From NCBI GenBank assembly GCA_022842845.1, contig JALHOT010000008.1:1-60165 (forward strand): 60,165 nt of DNA, written 5' to 3'. Position 1 is the stretch's first letter. Each line of letters starts with the position of its first letter. This stretch comes from Cyclobacteriaceae bacterium. GTDB lineage: Bacteria; Bacteroidota; Bacteroidia; Cytophagales; Cyclobacteriaceae. The translations under genes were made by a program, and so were the position numbers. Below the pieces are notes generated by a model. The model saw only the letters and a program-made list of their open reading frames with translations. It had not been told where the DNA came from and made no database searches. Positions 17,655 through 26,490 of this stretch are shown here, piece after piece.

Positions 17655-18188
17655 TTAAAATATTCGGGTAAGCCGGTAATAATCGCTCATCACTTTTCTG
17701 AAGTTATCCTTTTCCTCTTCATCGCTAAACAAAGGCTGCCGTGATGGCTGCAGGTATATTTCCTTATCAGCCATGATAGCTTCATATAGAATTGTGGCAA
17801 ACTCCAGCACTTTATCTCTGTTTCGATCAGCCAGCATAAAAACTTTTTGATCGATAAGTACTGTGATGCTGTCTGCCGGCTGTGCACTCTCCAAAAAAAG
17901 CAAGGCATCATTATTGGCCTGATTGAGAACAATGGTGGGGTGCAGTTTAAAATGCAGGCTGTCTTTGCTTCGTGTCTTCAATCGGAAAGCGACCACCTCG
18001 CTATTGGATATTACTTCACGATCGTAGTAATACATGCGTATATTCTGAAAGAAAGTCCGGGTATCGGCATAAGCTTTAAAGCTAAAGCGTTTTCTGTCAA
18101 CTTCCTTCCTGCGATCCAGCTTACAGCCCAGGAGCAGCACCAGTAAAAAGATGATAAAGCTTATTTTGTTAACACTAAATGTTGCCAT
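17655..18188 (-). CDS. Unidentified lipoprotein
   Basis: 177 residues. A lipoprotein signal is clear: hydrophobic core IIFLLVLLLGC with the lipidated Cys near residue 22. The mature protein has no family I recognise; it is basic near the Cys, then has mixed beta/alpha structure with an acidic DEEEKD segment near the end. It is divergent from lemA with only 28 bases between starts, so promoters must lie within the neighbouring coding sequence or overlap tightly. Confidence 0.65.
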   Translation of the reverse strand: MATFSVNKISFIIFLLVLLLGCKLDRRKEVDRKRFSFKAYADTRTFFQNIRMYYYDREVISNSEVVAFRLKTRSKDSLHFKLHPTIVLNQANNDALLFLESAQPADSITVLIDQKVFMLADRNRDKVLEFATILYEAIMADKEIYLQPSRQPLFSDEEEKDNFRKVMSDYYRLTRIF

Positions 18189-18216
18189 AACTTCGTCCTG
18201 TTAAATAAACAATTTT

Positions 18217-18807
18217 ATGAGCAAAGGTTTAATTGCTACACTCGTTATTATCGGGGCCATCGTTTTGGGCGGTCTTATTTTCTTTATGTGGGGTACTGGT
18301 GTCTACGACAGTGCTATTAAGTCTCAGGAAGAAGTAAAAGGTGCCTGGGCAGATGTTCAAGCCACTTATCAGCGCAGAGCTGACCTGATTCCTAACTTAA
18401 TTGCTACGGTAAAAGAAGCAGCTGAAAATGAAAAAGGTATTTTAACACAAGTAACCGAGGCCCGTGCCGGTATTGTAAACGCTCAAAATCCTGAGGATTT
18501 GGAGATAGCAGGTAAAAAGATCAATACCGCCATTAATCTGGCTTTTGAAGCCTATCCGCAGATCAGATCAACAGAAAACTTTCAGGATCTGCAGGCACAA
18601 TTAGAGGGAACTGAAAACAGAATTAATGTAGCGCGTCAACGCTACAATGAGGCTGTAAAAGTTTATAATTCTTACGTTCGTGGTTATTTTAAGAAAAGAG
18701 CCTTGAGCTGGTTTGGCGATGGTGAAGACTTCTCGCCACGTAAAGGATTTGAAGCCAGCGAAGGAGCCGATACAGCCCCTGATGCCAGCGAACTATTTAA
18801 GAAGTAA
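18217..18807 (+). CDS. lemA: LemA-family membrane protein
   Basis: 196 residues. An N-terminal membrane helix (residues 5-25) leads into the long helical bundle of the LemA family, with the signatures VKGAWADVQATYQRRADLIPNL and ARQRYNEAVKVYN. The C-terminal 40 residues are charged and probably disordered. LemA proteins are of uncertain role; in Bacteroidota they usually stand near TPM-domain genes, but no such gene is present here. A strong terminator follows, so the gene is monocistronic. Confidence 0.93.
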   Translation: MSKGLIATLVIIGAIVLGGLIFFMWGTGVYDSAIKSQEEVKGAWADVQATYQRRADLIPNLIATVKEAAENEKGILTQVTEARAGIVNAQNPEDLEIAGKKINTAINLAFEAYPQIRSTENFQDLQAQLEGTENRINVARQRYNEAVKVYNSYVRGYFKKRALSWFGDGEDFSPRKGFEASEGADTAPDASELFKK

Positions 18808-18840
18808 AAATCTTCAACTCTCTGCTTGCAAATAGAGAGG

Positions 18841-18868
18841 CCCCGCTCATGGTGAGCGGGGTTTTTTT
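18841..18868 (+). terminator. Rho-independent terminator after lemA
   Basis: A 9-bp G+C-rich stem (CCCCGCTCA at 18841-18849, complement at 18853-18861) with a 3-base loop, followed by seven T to 18868. Confidence 0.95.
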
Positions 18869-18954
18869 ATGCCCTGGCTTTCGACCAATGTTTTTAATAA
18901 TCGGCAAAGCGTCTTATATTTGGTCAGCGTGGGGCATCTCCGTTAATAGTTTTT

Positions 18955-18962
18955 TAATTTTG
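18955..18962 (+). promoter_or_regulatory. Bacteroidota-type -7 element before the M23 peptidase gene
   Basis: TAATTTTG fits the TAnnTTTG -7 consensus of Bacteroidota and lies 33 bases before the start codon. No good -33 TTTG is found at the right distance, so this is a partial match. Confidence 0.4.
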
Positions 18963-18995
18963 CCCTTTCATTTTTTACGCGAGTAAACTGGTGCC

Positions 18996-20273
18996 ATGAA
19001 AAATATTCGTTCGGTCATTTTTGTCGGAATGCTGTCTGTTACCATCGTACTCATTGGGCTTTACCAATGGCGTTCAGTAGGGGCGGATACCGAGGCATCG
19101 GCCATCCCTTTAATTGAACAACATGAGCCGTCTTTGCTGTACGGAATGCCAATCGATAATAAAATCGTTATTGAAGAGAAAATTAAGAAAAATGAGTTAC
19201 TAGGCGATATTCTCTTTCAATACAATGTGCCTGCTAAACTGGTAAGCCAGATGGCCGCTTTGCCACGTCATATTTTTGATGTTAGAAAAATAGCTCCTAA
19301 CAAAAAGTATACTTTAATCTGCGAACAGGATTCTGTTATGCGGGCGACCGCTTTTGTTTACGAACCCAATGCCATTGATTATGTAATCATGAAATTTGGC
19401 GACACCCTGTCGGTAGATGTCTGCCAGCGTGAGATAAGCATTGTAGAAAAAGGCGTTTCAGGAATTATCCGTTCCTCTTTATCACAAACCATCGAAGAGA
19501 TGGGCATTACCCACGAGCTAACCAATAAGTTCGTAGATATTTTTGCGTGGGTTGTCGACTTTCAACGACTGCATGTGGGAGATGAGTTTAAAATTCTTTT
19601 CGAAGAAATACAGGTAGAAGGAAAAACAGTTGGAATAGAAAAAATCAATGGCATCTACTTTAAGCATGTAGGCAGTGATTATTATGCTTATCCATTCGAT
19701 CAGGGCGAGGGACTTGATTATTTTGATGAGGAGGGCAAGAGCCTTCGCAAAGCGCTTCTAAAATACCCTATCGAGTTTACACGCATAAGCTCACGGTATA
19801 ATCTAAATAGATTTCATCCTGTTCAGAAAAGATATAAGGCACACCTTGGGACAGACTTTGCCGCACCCACCGGCACCCCTATACGTTCCGTGGGCGATGG
19901 ACTCGTAGAAGAAGCGCAATACAAAAGTAATAACGGAAATTACGTAAAGGTTCGCCATAACGGCACCTACACCACACAATACCTCCATATGTCAAAAATT
20001 GCACAGGGTGTTCGGGCCGGCACAAGAGTTAAACAGGGGCAAGTAATAGGTTATGTGGGCAGCACAGGTCTGGCATCAGGGCCACACCTTTGTTATCGTT
20101 TCTGGAGAAATGGTGTACAAGTAGATGCTCTGCGTGTTGAGTTGCCTCCTTCACAACCGATTAAAGCAGATAAAATGGAGGACTTTGCAGCTACAGTACA
20201 GCGTTTAAAAGCAAAACTAGATAGTATTGAAGCTCCTCAAGAGCCTTCAATCACTACCGCTTCTATTTTTTAG
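18996..20273 (+). CDS. Exported M23-family peptidase with Cys in place of a zinc-site His
   Basis: 425 residues. An uncleaved anchor or signal peptide (residues 5-22) and two beta-rich N-terminal domains (about 40-250, LysM-like and OapA-like in layout) precede the M23 domain at about 270-390. The first zinc motif is intact (His283 and Asp287 in HLGTD), as is His331 in YLHMS. The final HxH motif reads HLC (His364, Cys366) in place of the usual H-x-H, so one canonical zinc ligand is replaced by Cys. I recall similar HxC forms in related Bacteroidota proteins. The protein may bind zinc through Cys, or act as a non-catalytic regulator of cell-wall hydrolysis. Confidence 0.88.
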   Translation: MKNIRSVIFVGMLSVTIVLIGLYQWRSVGADTEASAIPLIEQHEPSLLYGMPIDNKIVIEEKIKKNELLGDILFQYNVPAKLVSQMAALPRHIFDVRKIAPNKKYTLICEQDSVMRATAFVYEPNAIDYVIMKFGDTLSVDVCQREISIVEKGVSGIIRSSLSQTIEEMGITHELTNKFVDIFAWVVDFQRLHVGDEFKILFEEIQVEGKTVGIEKINGIYFKHVGSDYYAYPFDQGEGLDYFDEEGKSLRKALLKYPIEFTRISSRYNLNRFHPVQKRYKAHLGTDFAAPTGTPIRSVGDGLVEEAQYKSNNGNYVKVRHNGTYTTQYLHMSKIAQGVRAGTRVKQGQVIGYVGSTGLASGPHLCYRFWRNGVQVDALRVELPPSQPIKADKMEDFAATVQRLKAKLDSIEAPQEPSITTASIF

Positions 20274-20344
20274 TTTTTTCTTTCAACTCCTCACAACAAA
20301 TTTTGTAAGAACGCGTCTAATAGTTAGCCCTCGCTAATCTATTC

Positions 20345-22639
20345 ATGCGTTTATTGTGCTTAACAGTATTTATTCTTTTCACCCAAGCCCTTCATGCCCA
20401 AAAGGTAGGTTTGGTGTTAAGCGGTGGCGGGGCCAAAGGCATTGCACATATTGGCGTGCTTCGCGCTCTGGAGGAGCATGAAATTCCGATCGATTATATA
20501 GTTGGTACCTCTATGGGTGGTATCGTAGGCGGGTGCTATGCCGCTGGCATGAGTCCGGGTCAAATTGAATCCATGATCCTGTCGCAAGATTTTATGCGCT
20601 GGGTAAGTGGGCAACCAGAGAAAGAAAAGTATAGTTATTACTACAGAGAGGAAGACAGCCCCAACTTCATAACGCTTACCCTTACCTTAGATTCAGCCTT
20701 TAACACCCAAGTAAATACCAGTATCGCCAACGATGTATTGCTCAATTTTGCCCTGGCCGAATACATGGCGCAGGCCGAGGCCATCTCAAAACAAAACTTC
20801 GACAGTCTTTTTGTGCCGCTGCGTGTTATGGCGGCCGATGTATTTTCACAATCCCAGGTAATTTTATCAAAGGGCTCTTTAAGTCAGGCACTGCGCGCCA
20901 CCCAAACGGTTCCTTTTTTTTACACACCCATTCGGGTAGATGGTAAATACCTTTTCGATGGTGGTGTCTATAACAACTTTCCTGTCGATGTAATGCAGCA
21001 AGAGTTTAATCCGGATGTTGTTATTGGCAGTAACGTTTCCAGTAAAATTTTTGACGAGTATCCTTTCGGGCAAGATGATGAACTGCTGGATAACTCCATG
21101 CTCTTTATGTTTCTGGATAAGTCAAATCCGGAAGATGTACCCGCTTCAGGTATTTACATTCAACCCAACTTACAAGGCTATACAGCTGTAGATTTTGCCA
21201 AGGCAAGAAGCCTGATCGATAGTGGCTATGTTCAAACGATCAGAAAAATAAAAGAGATCAAAAGTAAAATTTCCGCGCGAGTAACCTGCGAAACGGTTGC
21301 CTTGCGAAGAAATGATTTTAACAATCAAAGTTTTCCCTTTTTGTTTGATGATTTGAAGTTTGTAAGTTTTAACTCCAAGCAGCAGTTATATTTAAAACGC
21401 CTTTTCGGATTTCCAACACGCAAAGATCCTGAATTGCCAATCAGTGAAGTGAGATCACGGTATTTAAAACTTGTTTCGGAGAATTACTTTAGCAACACCT
21501 TCCCAACGATTTCTTTCAATCAGCAACGAAAAAAGTTTAACCTTGAACTCATCAGGCGCAAGCAAAAAAACTTTCAGCTTGATTTTGGTGGTGTTTTGGC
21601 AACCCGAGACATCAGCAACATTTACACGGGTCTAAACTTTTATCATTTCGATAAGCAACTCACCCATGCTTACCTTGGCTTTCAAACAGGTAACTTCTAT
21701 ACCTCAGGCACCATGGCTACACGCATCGATTTTCCTTATATGGGAGGTTTTTTTGTGGAGCCTCGCTTTCAGTACAATGGCTGGAATTATACTGCAGGAT
21801 CAGATTTGCTCCGAGAGGATCAAGCTACTTTATTAAGAAGGATTGATCGGAGTTATTCTGTTCGTCTGGGTTTCCCCCTACGGGAAAAAGCAAAATTAGT
21901 ATTTGACGGAGGTGGGATTGCCAATAAAGATAACTTCATCAACGATGCAGCCTTTACAAACACAAGTGTGCTCGATGAATTGAAACTAGGTGGGATCACC
22001 ACCGGCATCACCTTGTCAGGCAGTTCGCTTAATCGTAAACAATATGCGTCATCGGGGCAAACTTTTTCAGCGGCACTTCGGTATTTTGATGTTAACGAAA
22101 GCCATGCGCCAGGGACTAGTAGTATAAGATTGTTGGATTACGAAGCCTCCCATCAATGGGTCATGGTAAAGGTGAATGGAGAGAAGTACTTCGGAAGAGG
22201 TAGAATAAGCACAGGTTTATTATTCGAAGCTGCCTATTCTTCCATGCCATTCTTGGTAAATTATCAGGCTACACTTATTAACGCGCCATCCTTTAACCCG
22301 TTACCAGATAGTCGTTCGCTTTTTTTAGAAAAGTTCAGGGCTTTAAGCTATGCAGCGGGCGGTGCCAAACTGGTACTGGGTCTTAGCAAGAAGCTAGATT
22401 GGCGAGCAGAAGCCTTTGCGTTTAAGCCTTTCGAGTCTTTACAGCAAGGCCCCAATCAGCAAGCATTTATTGAAAGAGACCTTCTAAAAGTGTCGATGGC
22501 CGCAGGCACCTCATTGGTCTATCATTCTCCATTGGGCCCTATCAGCCTAATGGTGAATTATTACGATGACACTGAAAATCAATTCGGAGTGTTATTCCAT
22601 GTAGGATATTTGCTGTTTAATAAATCCTCAAGTGAATAA
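20345..22639 (+). CDS. Patatin-like phospholipase fused to an outer-membrane barrel
   Basis: 764 residues with a signal peptide (end near LHAQK). The patatin domain spans about 20-300: oxyanion loop GGGAKG, nucleophile Ser56 in GTSMGG, and Asp205 of the DGG motif. Patatin enzymes cleave lipid acyl chains with this Ser-Asp dyad. A POTRA-like segment at about 310-390 and a C-terminal BamA/surface-antigen-like beta-barrel (about 400-764) follow. This layout resembles the type Vd autotransporter PlpD, so the patatin may be displayed or released at the cell surface (inference). The gene follows the M23 gene by 71 bases on the same strand. Confidence 0.87.
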   Translation: MRLLCLTVFILFTQALHAQKVGLVLSGGGAKGIAHIGVLRALEEHEIPIDYIVGTSMGGIVGGCYAAGMSPGQIESMILSQDFMRWVSGQPEKEKYSYYYREEDSPNFITLTLTLDSAFNTQVNTSIANDVLLNFALAEYMAQAEAISKQNFDSLFVPLRVMAADVFSQSQVILSKGSLSQALRATQTVPFFYTPIRVDGKYLFDGGVYNNFPVDVMQQEFNPDVVIGSNVSSKIFDEYPFGQDDELLDNSMLFMFLDKSNPEDVPASGIYIQPNLQGYTAVDFAKARSLIDSGYVQTIRKIKEIKSKISARVTCETVALRRNDFNNQSFPFLFDDLKFVSFNSKQQLYLKRLFGFPTRKDPELPISEVRSRYLKLVSENYFSNTFPTISFNQQRKKFNLELIRRKQKNFQLDFGGVLATRDISNIYTGLNFYHFDKQLTHAYLGFQTGNFYTSGTMATRIDFPYMGGFFVEPRFQYNGWNYTAGSDLLREDQATLLRRIDRSYSVRLGFPLREKAKLVFDGGGIANKDNFINDAAFTNTSVLDELKLGGITTGITLSGSSLNRKQYASSGQTFSAALRYFDVNESHAPGTSSIRLLDYEASHQWVMVKVNGEKYFGRGRISTGLLFEAAYSSMPFLVNYQATLINAPSFNPLPDSRSLFLEKFRALSYAAGGAKLVLGLSKKLDWRAEAFAFKPFESLQQGPNQQAFIERDLLKVSMAAGTSLVYHSPLGPISLMVNYYDDTENQFGVLFHVGYLLFNKSSSE

Positions 22640-22690
22640 GGCACTTATTATCAATGGCATTCCTAACAGGGATTAGTGCCTTTATTAATT
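22638..22690 (+). terminator. Probable terminator after the patatin gene
   Basis: AAGGCACT (22638-22645, overlapping the stop codon) can pair with AGTGCCTT (22675-22682), followed by a T-rich run TTATTAATTT. The loop is long (29 bases), so confidence is moderate. Confidence 0.5.
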
Positions 22691-22763
22691 TAGACGTGTA
22701 GGATTTATGCCTATTTTGAATTTTTTAGCTAAGTTTAAAGCTAATTTGACGTCCAACTGAGAC

Positions 22764-24827
22764 ATGAAAAAATCCCTCCCTATTCTTCTTGTTTTTTCGA
22801 TCACACTGATCAATGCACAGGCACAAGTAGTTCAATGGGCCGATAAAGTAATTGAGTTTTCAAGTGAACTAACTTCAGGGCAATACTCAGCCCAGCAGGT
22901 GCTTGGTAAACCCAATGTAATCAGCGATGCCAATGGTAAGTTGGCAGGAGGCCAAAGTCCAAGTGCCTGGGCCCCTGATCGACCCAATAGAAAAGAATTT
23001 CTGAAACTTGGCTTCGCCACCCCACTCAGTATTCAACAGATTGCCATTGCGGAGTCGCACAACCCAAGTGCCCTTTACCGTATTTCTGCTTACGATGAAG
23101 CAGGAAATGAATACGAGCTGATGACACTCAATCCACAAGTGGTTCCGCTGAAGAGCCGAATGCTCAATGTGTTTGTAGAAAAAACAAAATTTAAAGTGAC
23201 AGCCATAAAGCTTGAATTTGATGGAGCTGCGGTTGGCCAATACTTTGGGATTGATGCAGTAGCTATCTCGGATTCAAAATATGCCATCATACCTGAAATT
23301 TCTAAGCCGGAATTATTGGCAGCAGGGCTCACAGTCGAGGGGCTGGACGAGAAAGTGAACAGTGAATACAGTGAGTTGAACCCATTACTATCTCCCGATG
23401 GCAAAACCCTTTATTTCAGTCGCAAGAACCATCCTCAAAACGTTGGAGGAGTAACAGACCAGGAAGACATCTGGTATTCCGAATTGGACTCCACAGGTCG
23501 TTGGAAACTAGCGCAAAACCTTACACCCCTTAACAACGTTGGTCCTAATTTTATTAACTACATAAGCTCGGTTACACCCGATGGTAAATCAGCTATTGTT
23601 TTGTTGGGTAATCAATATACTGACAAAGGCAAGATGCTGGCAGGTGTTTCGGTAAGTACAAATGTGGGTGGTAACTGGACTAAGCCACAGGCACTTAAAA
23701 TTACAGATGACTACAATTTCAATGAGAAGGTGAACTACTTCATGGCGAATAACCGTAGAACACTTTTGATGTCGGTAGAGCGCGAGGATTCTGAAGGTGA
23801 CAGAGACTTGTACGTTAGCTTTCAAAATGCAGATAGTACATGGACCAAGCCTTTAAACCTTGGAAAAAACATTAACACTGCCAGTGAAGAGTCATCTCCC
23901 TTTTTAGCAGCCGATGATAAAACCCTTTATTTCTCTTCTAAAGGATTTAGCGGTTATGGAGGCAGTGATATTTATATGTCAAAACGATTGGACGATACAT
24001 GGACTAGCTGGTCTGAACCTGAGAATTTAGGCCCCGAGATCAACTCAACGCAAGAAGATGTTTTCTTTAATATACCCGCCAACAGTGATTATGCTTATTA
24101 CTCTCGCGGAGTAACAGAAACCAACACCGACATTTACAGAGTGAAGCTACCTATTATGAACTCACCTGAATTGTGGGTTACCGTAAAGGGTAAATTGATT
24201 GATGGAAAAACCGGTCTTCCGATAGCTGCAAAAATCATTTACGAACGTTTACCTGATGGCGTGGAAGCAGGCATTACGCAAACCAATCCTACCACTGGCG
24301 AATATGAAATCAGGTTACCCGCAGGTTATCAATATGGTGTACGAGCAGAAGCAAAGGACCATATTTCAGAAAATCAAAATTTGGATTTGCGCAATGTAAA
24401 GGGGGATCAGGTTTTAGATCATCAAGACTTCAAACTGAAGCCGATGGAGGTGGAGACAATTGCCATGGTGCCGATTGAAGAAAATGCTAAAATCGTTCTC
24501 AATAATATCTTCTTCGATTTTGATAGCCATAATTTGCGCGATAACTCCAAGCCAGAATTAAATCGTCTCGTAGCATTAATGAAAGAGCGCAAAACAATGC
24601 AAGTAGAAATAGCAGGACATACAGATTCAAATGGCCCTGATAGCTACAACCAAAAATTAAGTGAACGAAGAGCCAATGCTGTTAGTAAATATTTGACTAA
24701 TCAGGGCATAGAAGTGGCCCGTATTATCGTAACTGGTTTAGGGGAGACCAAACCAATAGCGGATAACAAAACAAAAGAGGGGCAGCGTAAAAACAGACGA
24801 GTTGAATTCAAAATATTGAAACCATGA
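22764..24827 (+). CDS. OmpA-family protein with PD40 propeller and carboxypeptidase-regulatory-like domain
   Basis: 687 residues. A signal peptide (end near INAQA) is followed by a discoidin-like beta-sandwich at about 30-170, a propeller of PD40/WD40-type blades at about 190-460 (LLSPDGKTLYFS, FLAADDKTLYFSS), a carboxypeptidase-regulatory-like domain at about 470-560, and an OmpA C-terminal domain at about 580-687. The last has the peptidoglycan-binding signature HTDSNGPDSYNQKLSERRA. Apart from lacking TPRs it resembles PorE-type proteins that link outer-membrane machines to peptidoglycan. It overlaps the next gene by ATGA. Confidence 0.87.
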   Translation: MKKSLPILLVFSITLINAQAQVVQWADKVIEFSSELTSGQYSAQQVLGKPNVISDANGKLAGGQSPSAWAPDRPNRKEFLKLGFATPLSIQQIAIAESHNPSALYRISAYDEAGNEYELMTLNPQVVPLKSRMLNVFVEKTKFKVTAIKLEFDGAAVGQYFGIDAVAISDSKYAIIPEISKPELLAAGLTVEGLDEKVNSEYSELNPLLSPDGKTLYFSRKNHPQNVGGVTDQEDIWYSELDSTGRWKLAQNLTPLNNVGPNFINYISSVTPDGKSAIVLLGNQYTDKGKMLAGVSVSTNVGGNWTKPQALKITDDYNFNEKVNYFMANNRRTLLMSVEREDSEGDRDLYVSFQNADSTWTKPLNLGKNINTASEESSPFLAADDKTLYFSSKGFSGYGGSDIYMSKRLDDTWTSWSEPENLGPEINSTQEDVFFNIPANSDYAYYSRGVTETNTDIYRVKLPIMNSPELWVTVKGKLIDGKTGLPIAAKIIYERLPDGVEAGITQTNPTTGEYEIRLPAGYQYGVRAEAKDHISENQNLDLRNVKGDQVLDHQDFKLKPMEVETIAMVPIEENAKIVLNNIFFDFDSHNLRDNSKPELNRLVALMKERKTMQVEIAGHTDSNGPDSYNQKLSERRANAVSKYLTNQGIEVARIIVTGLGETKPIADNKTKEGQRKNRRVEFKILKP

Positions 24828-25531
24828 TGAGCCGTTCCAGCCTTTTAACGATAATGCTTTTTCTGCCGGGTATTGTATGTTTTGCCCAGGTAAAAGATAC
24901 GACTACAGTATGGGCAGAGGGCAAAGTGTTGAATGCAGCTACCAAAGAATTAATTTCGGCCCGCATTGTATACCAGAGCTTGCCATATGGCAATAAGGTA
25001 GGTACGGCTAGTGGTTCTACTTTTTCCTTTCCGCTTATTGACGGAGAGAAATACTCTATTTCAGTTCAGGCAGATGGTTTTGAGCCAGCCAAATTTATGT
25101 TGGATCCGGCTGAGGCGAATGGTGATAAAAGGCTGATAAAGGATATTGAGTTGAAGAAGGGTGAAGCGCCCCCCAGTCACCCTGTGGGTCATGTTATGCG
25201 TCTGGATAATCTCATCTTCCAGCAGGGCAAAGCGCGGATTGAACCGCCTTCTTATGAAGAATTAGATGTATTGGTAGAGATGTTGCAAAAAAGTGGCCGC
25301 ATGGTTATTCAGCTAGAAGGGCATACCGACTACCTGGGACCGGCCAAGCAAAATTTAGAGTTATCAGAAAAACGTGTGATCGCTGTTAAGAATTATCTCA
25401 TTGGCAAGGGTATTAATAAAAACAGAATTAAAACCAAGGCTTTTGGCGGTACACAACCACTTTCAAGAGAAGATACGCCCGAAGCACACGCAGGCAACAG
25501 ACGCGTTGAGGTAAGGGTCTTACAAAACTAA
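24824..25531 (+). CDS. Short OmpA-family protein
   Basis: 235 residues: signal peptide (end near CFAQV), carboxypeptidase-regulatory-like domain at about 30-110, and OmpA C-terminal domain at about 125-235 (HTDYLGPAKQNLELSEKRV). The whole protein matches in layout the last two domains of the preceding gene product, so the pair may have arisen by partial duplication. The start codon overlaps the upstream stop (ATGA), so the two are translated together and probably act together at the peptidoglycan-outer membrane interface. Confidence 0.85.
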   Translation: MMSRSSLLTIMLFLPGIVCFAQVKDTTTVWAEGKVLNAATKELISARIVYQSLPYGNKVGTASGSTFSFPLIDGEKYSISVQADGFEPAKFMLDPAEANGDKRLIKDIELKKGEAPPSHPVGHVMRLDNLIFQQGKARIEPPSYEELDVLVEMLQKSGRMVIQLEGHTDYLGPAKQNLELSEKRVIAVKNYLIGKGINKNRIKTKAFGGTQPLSREDTPEAHAGNRRVEVRVLQN

Positions 25532-25558
25532 CCTTACTAACTGAGATAACTGATTTGG

Positions 25559-26383
25559 TTAATGGCTGAGAACAGCAGCAGTACTGAAGCTTTCATGCTT
25601 ACGCTGTAAAACCAACAACTGGTGATTTAAGTTGTTTTTTTCCTCAATATCCAGGTTGCTTTCACGTATAGTTAAAAGAAGAATAGCACTGAATTCTTCT
25701 ATTCTGGGAGTGGCACCATATTCTCCTGCTTTGATTATAAAAACAACTGCCTGTTCAATGTTTTTGGAATTATAGGCGTTTACCGCTTTGTTAAAATAAA
25801 GAAGGCCCGTTAAATCTTCCAATGAAACTGCATTCCACAGAGTGAACGAGAATTCGTACTTAACTGTGCCTTTCTCGTCTGAAAAACTTGTAGAATTTTG
25901 GTACTTCTTAAGTTGATCAGTTACTTTTTTACTGCCTTCTATAAATCCTTCAATAGGGTCAGTTGCCTCAATCAACAACTCTTCACCATCAAGCTTCACC
26001 ACAATAAAAATGTGATAATTCACTTCGATAATAGTATAGTTAAAACGAAAATGATCTAGCAATAAGGCATATAGGGCAGTTCCGGTAAGGCAATTGTATT
26101 TTCCTGCATGAAAGATTTCACCAAAACTTGATTCTGTCTGGTATGTCTTTAGAAACTTTTGATGTGTTTTTATGAAGAGGTGGCGCAGAAAGTCTTTATC
26201 CTCAGCATAATGGCTTCTTTTCTTTCCGAGCTGTGTTAAAAAACTCTCATAGCCGCTAAGGTCAGCCTTAGTTTCATCGGTTTGTAAAAAAGCGTAAATG
26301 GGGCTGGAATTAGCCGGATTGGAGTTCGCCAAAACAGCCGAACTGCCAAAAATGATCATCAGTATCGCACAAATCCCCCTCAT
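25559..26383 (-). CDS. Exported transglutaminase-like protein
   Basis: 274 residues with a signal peptide (end near VLANS). The papain-like transglutaminase triad is visible in order: Cys98 in YNCLTGT, His124 in VNYHIF and Asp142 in EATDP. The C-terminal 90 residues are helical and TPR-like (YFNKAVNAYNSKNIEQAVVF). Bacterial members act as proteases or peptide-bond remodellers, often of unknown substrate. The gene ends 28 bases from the convergent OmpA gene and is divergent from the aldehyde dehydrogenase, sharing a palindrome-containing intergenic region. Confidence 0.75.
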   Translation of the reverse strand: MRGICAILMIIFGSSAVLANSNPANSSPIYAFLQTDETKADLSGYESFLTQLGKKRSHYAEDKDFLRHLFIKTHQKFLKTYQTESSFGEIFHAGKYNCLTGTALYALLLDHFRFNYTIIEVNYHIFIVVKLDGEELLIEATDPIEGFIEGSKKVTDQLKKYQNSTSFSDEKGTVKYEFSFTLWNAVSLEDLTGLLYFNKAVNAYNSKNIEQAVVFIIKAGEYGATPRIEEFSAILLLTIRESNLDIEEKNNLNHQLLVLQRKHESFSTAAVLSH

Positions 26384-26394
26384 TGCTAAATCAA

Positions 26395-26413
26395 TATTAA
26401 CAAATTGTTAATA
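26395..26413. promoter_or_regulatory. 19-bp operator-like palindrome in a divergent promoter region
   Basis: TATTAACAA (26395-26403), a single central A, and TTGTTAATA (26405-26413) form a perfect palindrome just upstream of the transglutaminase-like gene. The sequence ATTAACAAATT recurs 41 bases away at 26437-26447, close to four helical turns. The layout suits a regulator binding between the two divergent genes. Confidence 0.5.
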
Positions 26414-26490
26414 AAATTGAAAACCTCAACATTTTTATTAACAAATTCATAATAATAACATGGCTTAACCGGAATTTGTAACTTTAGGCT

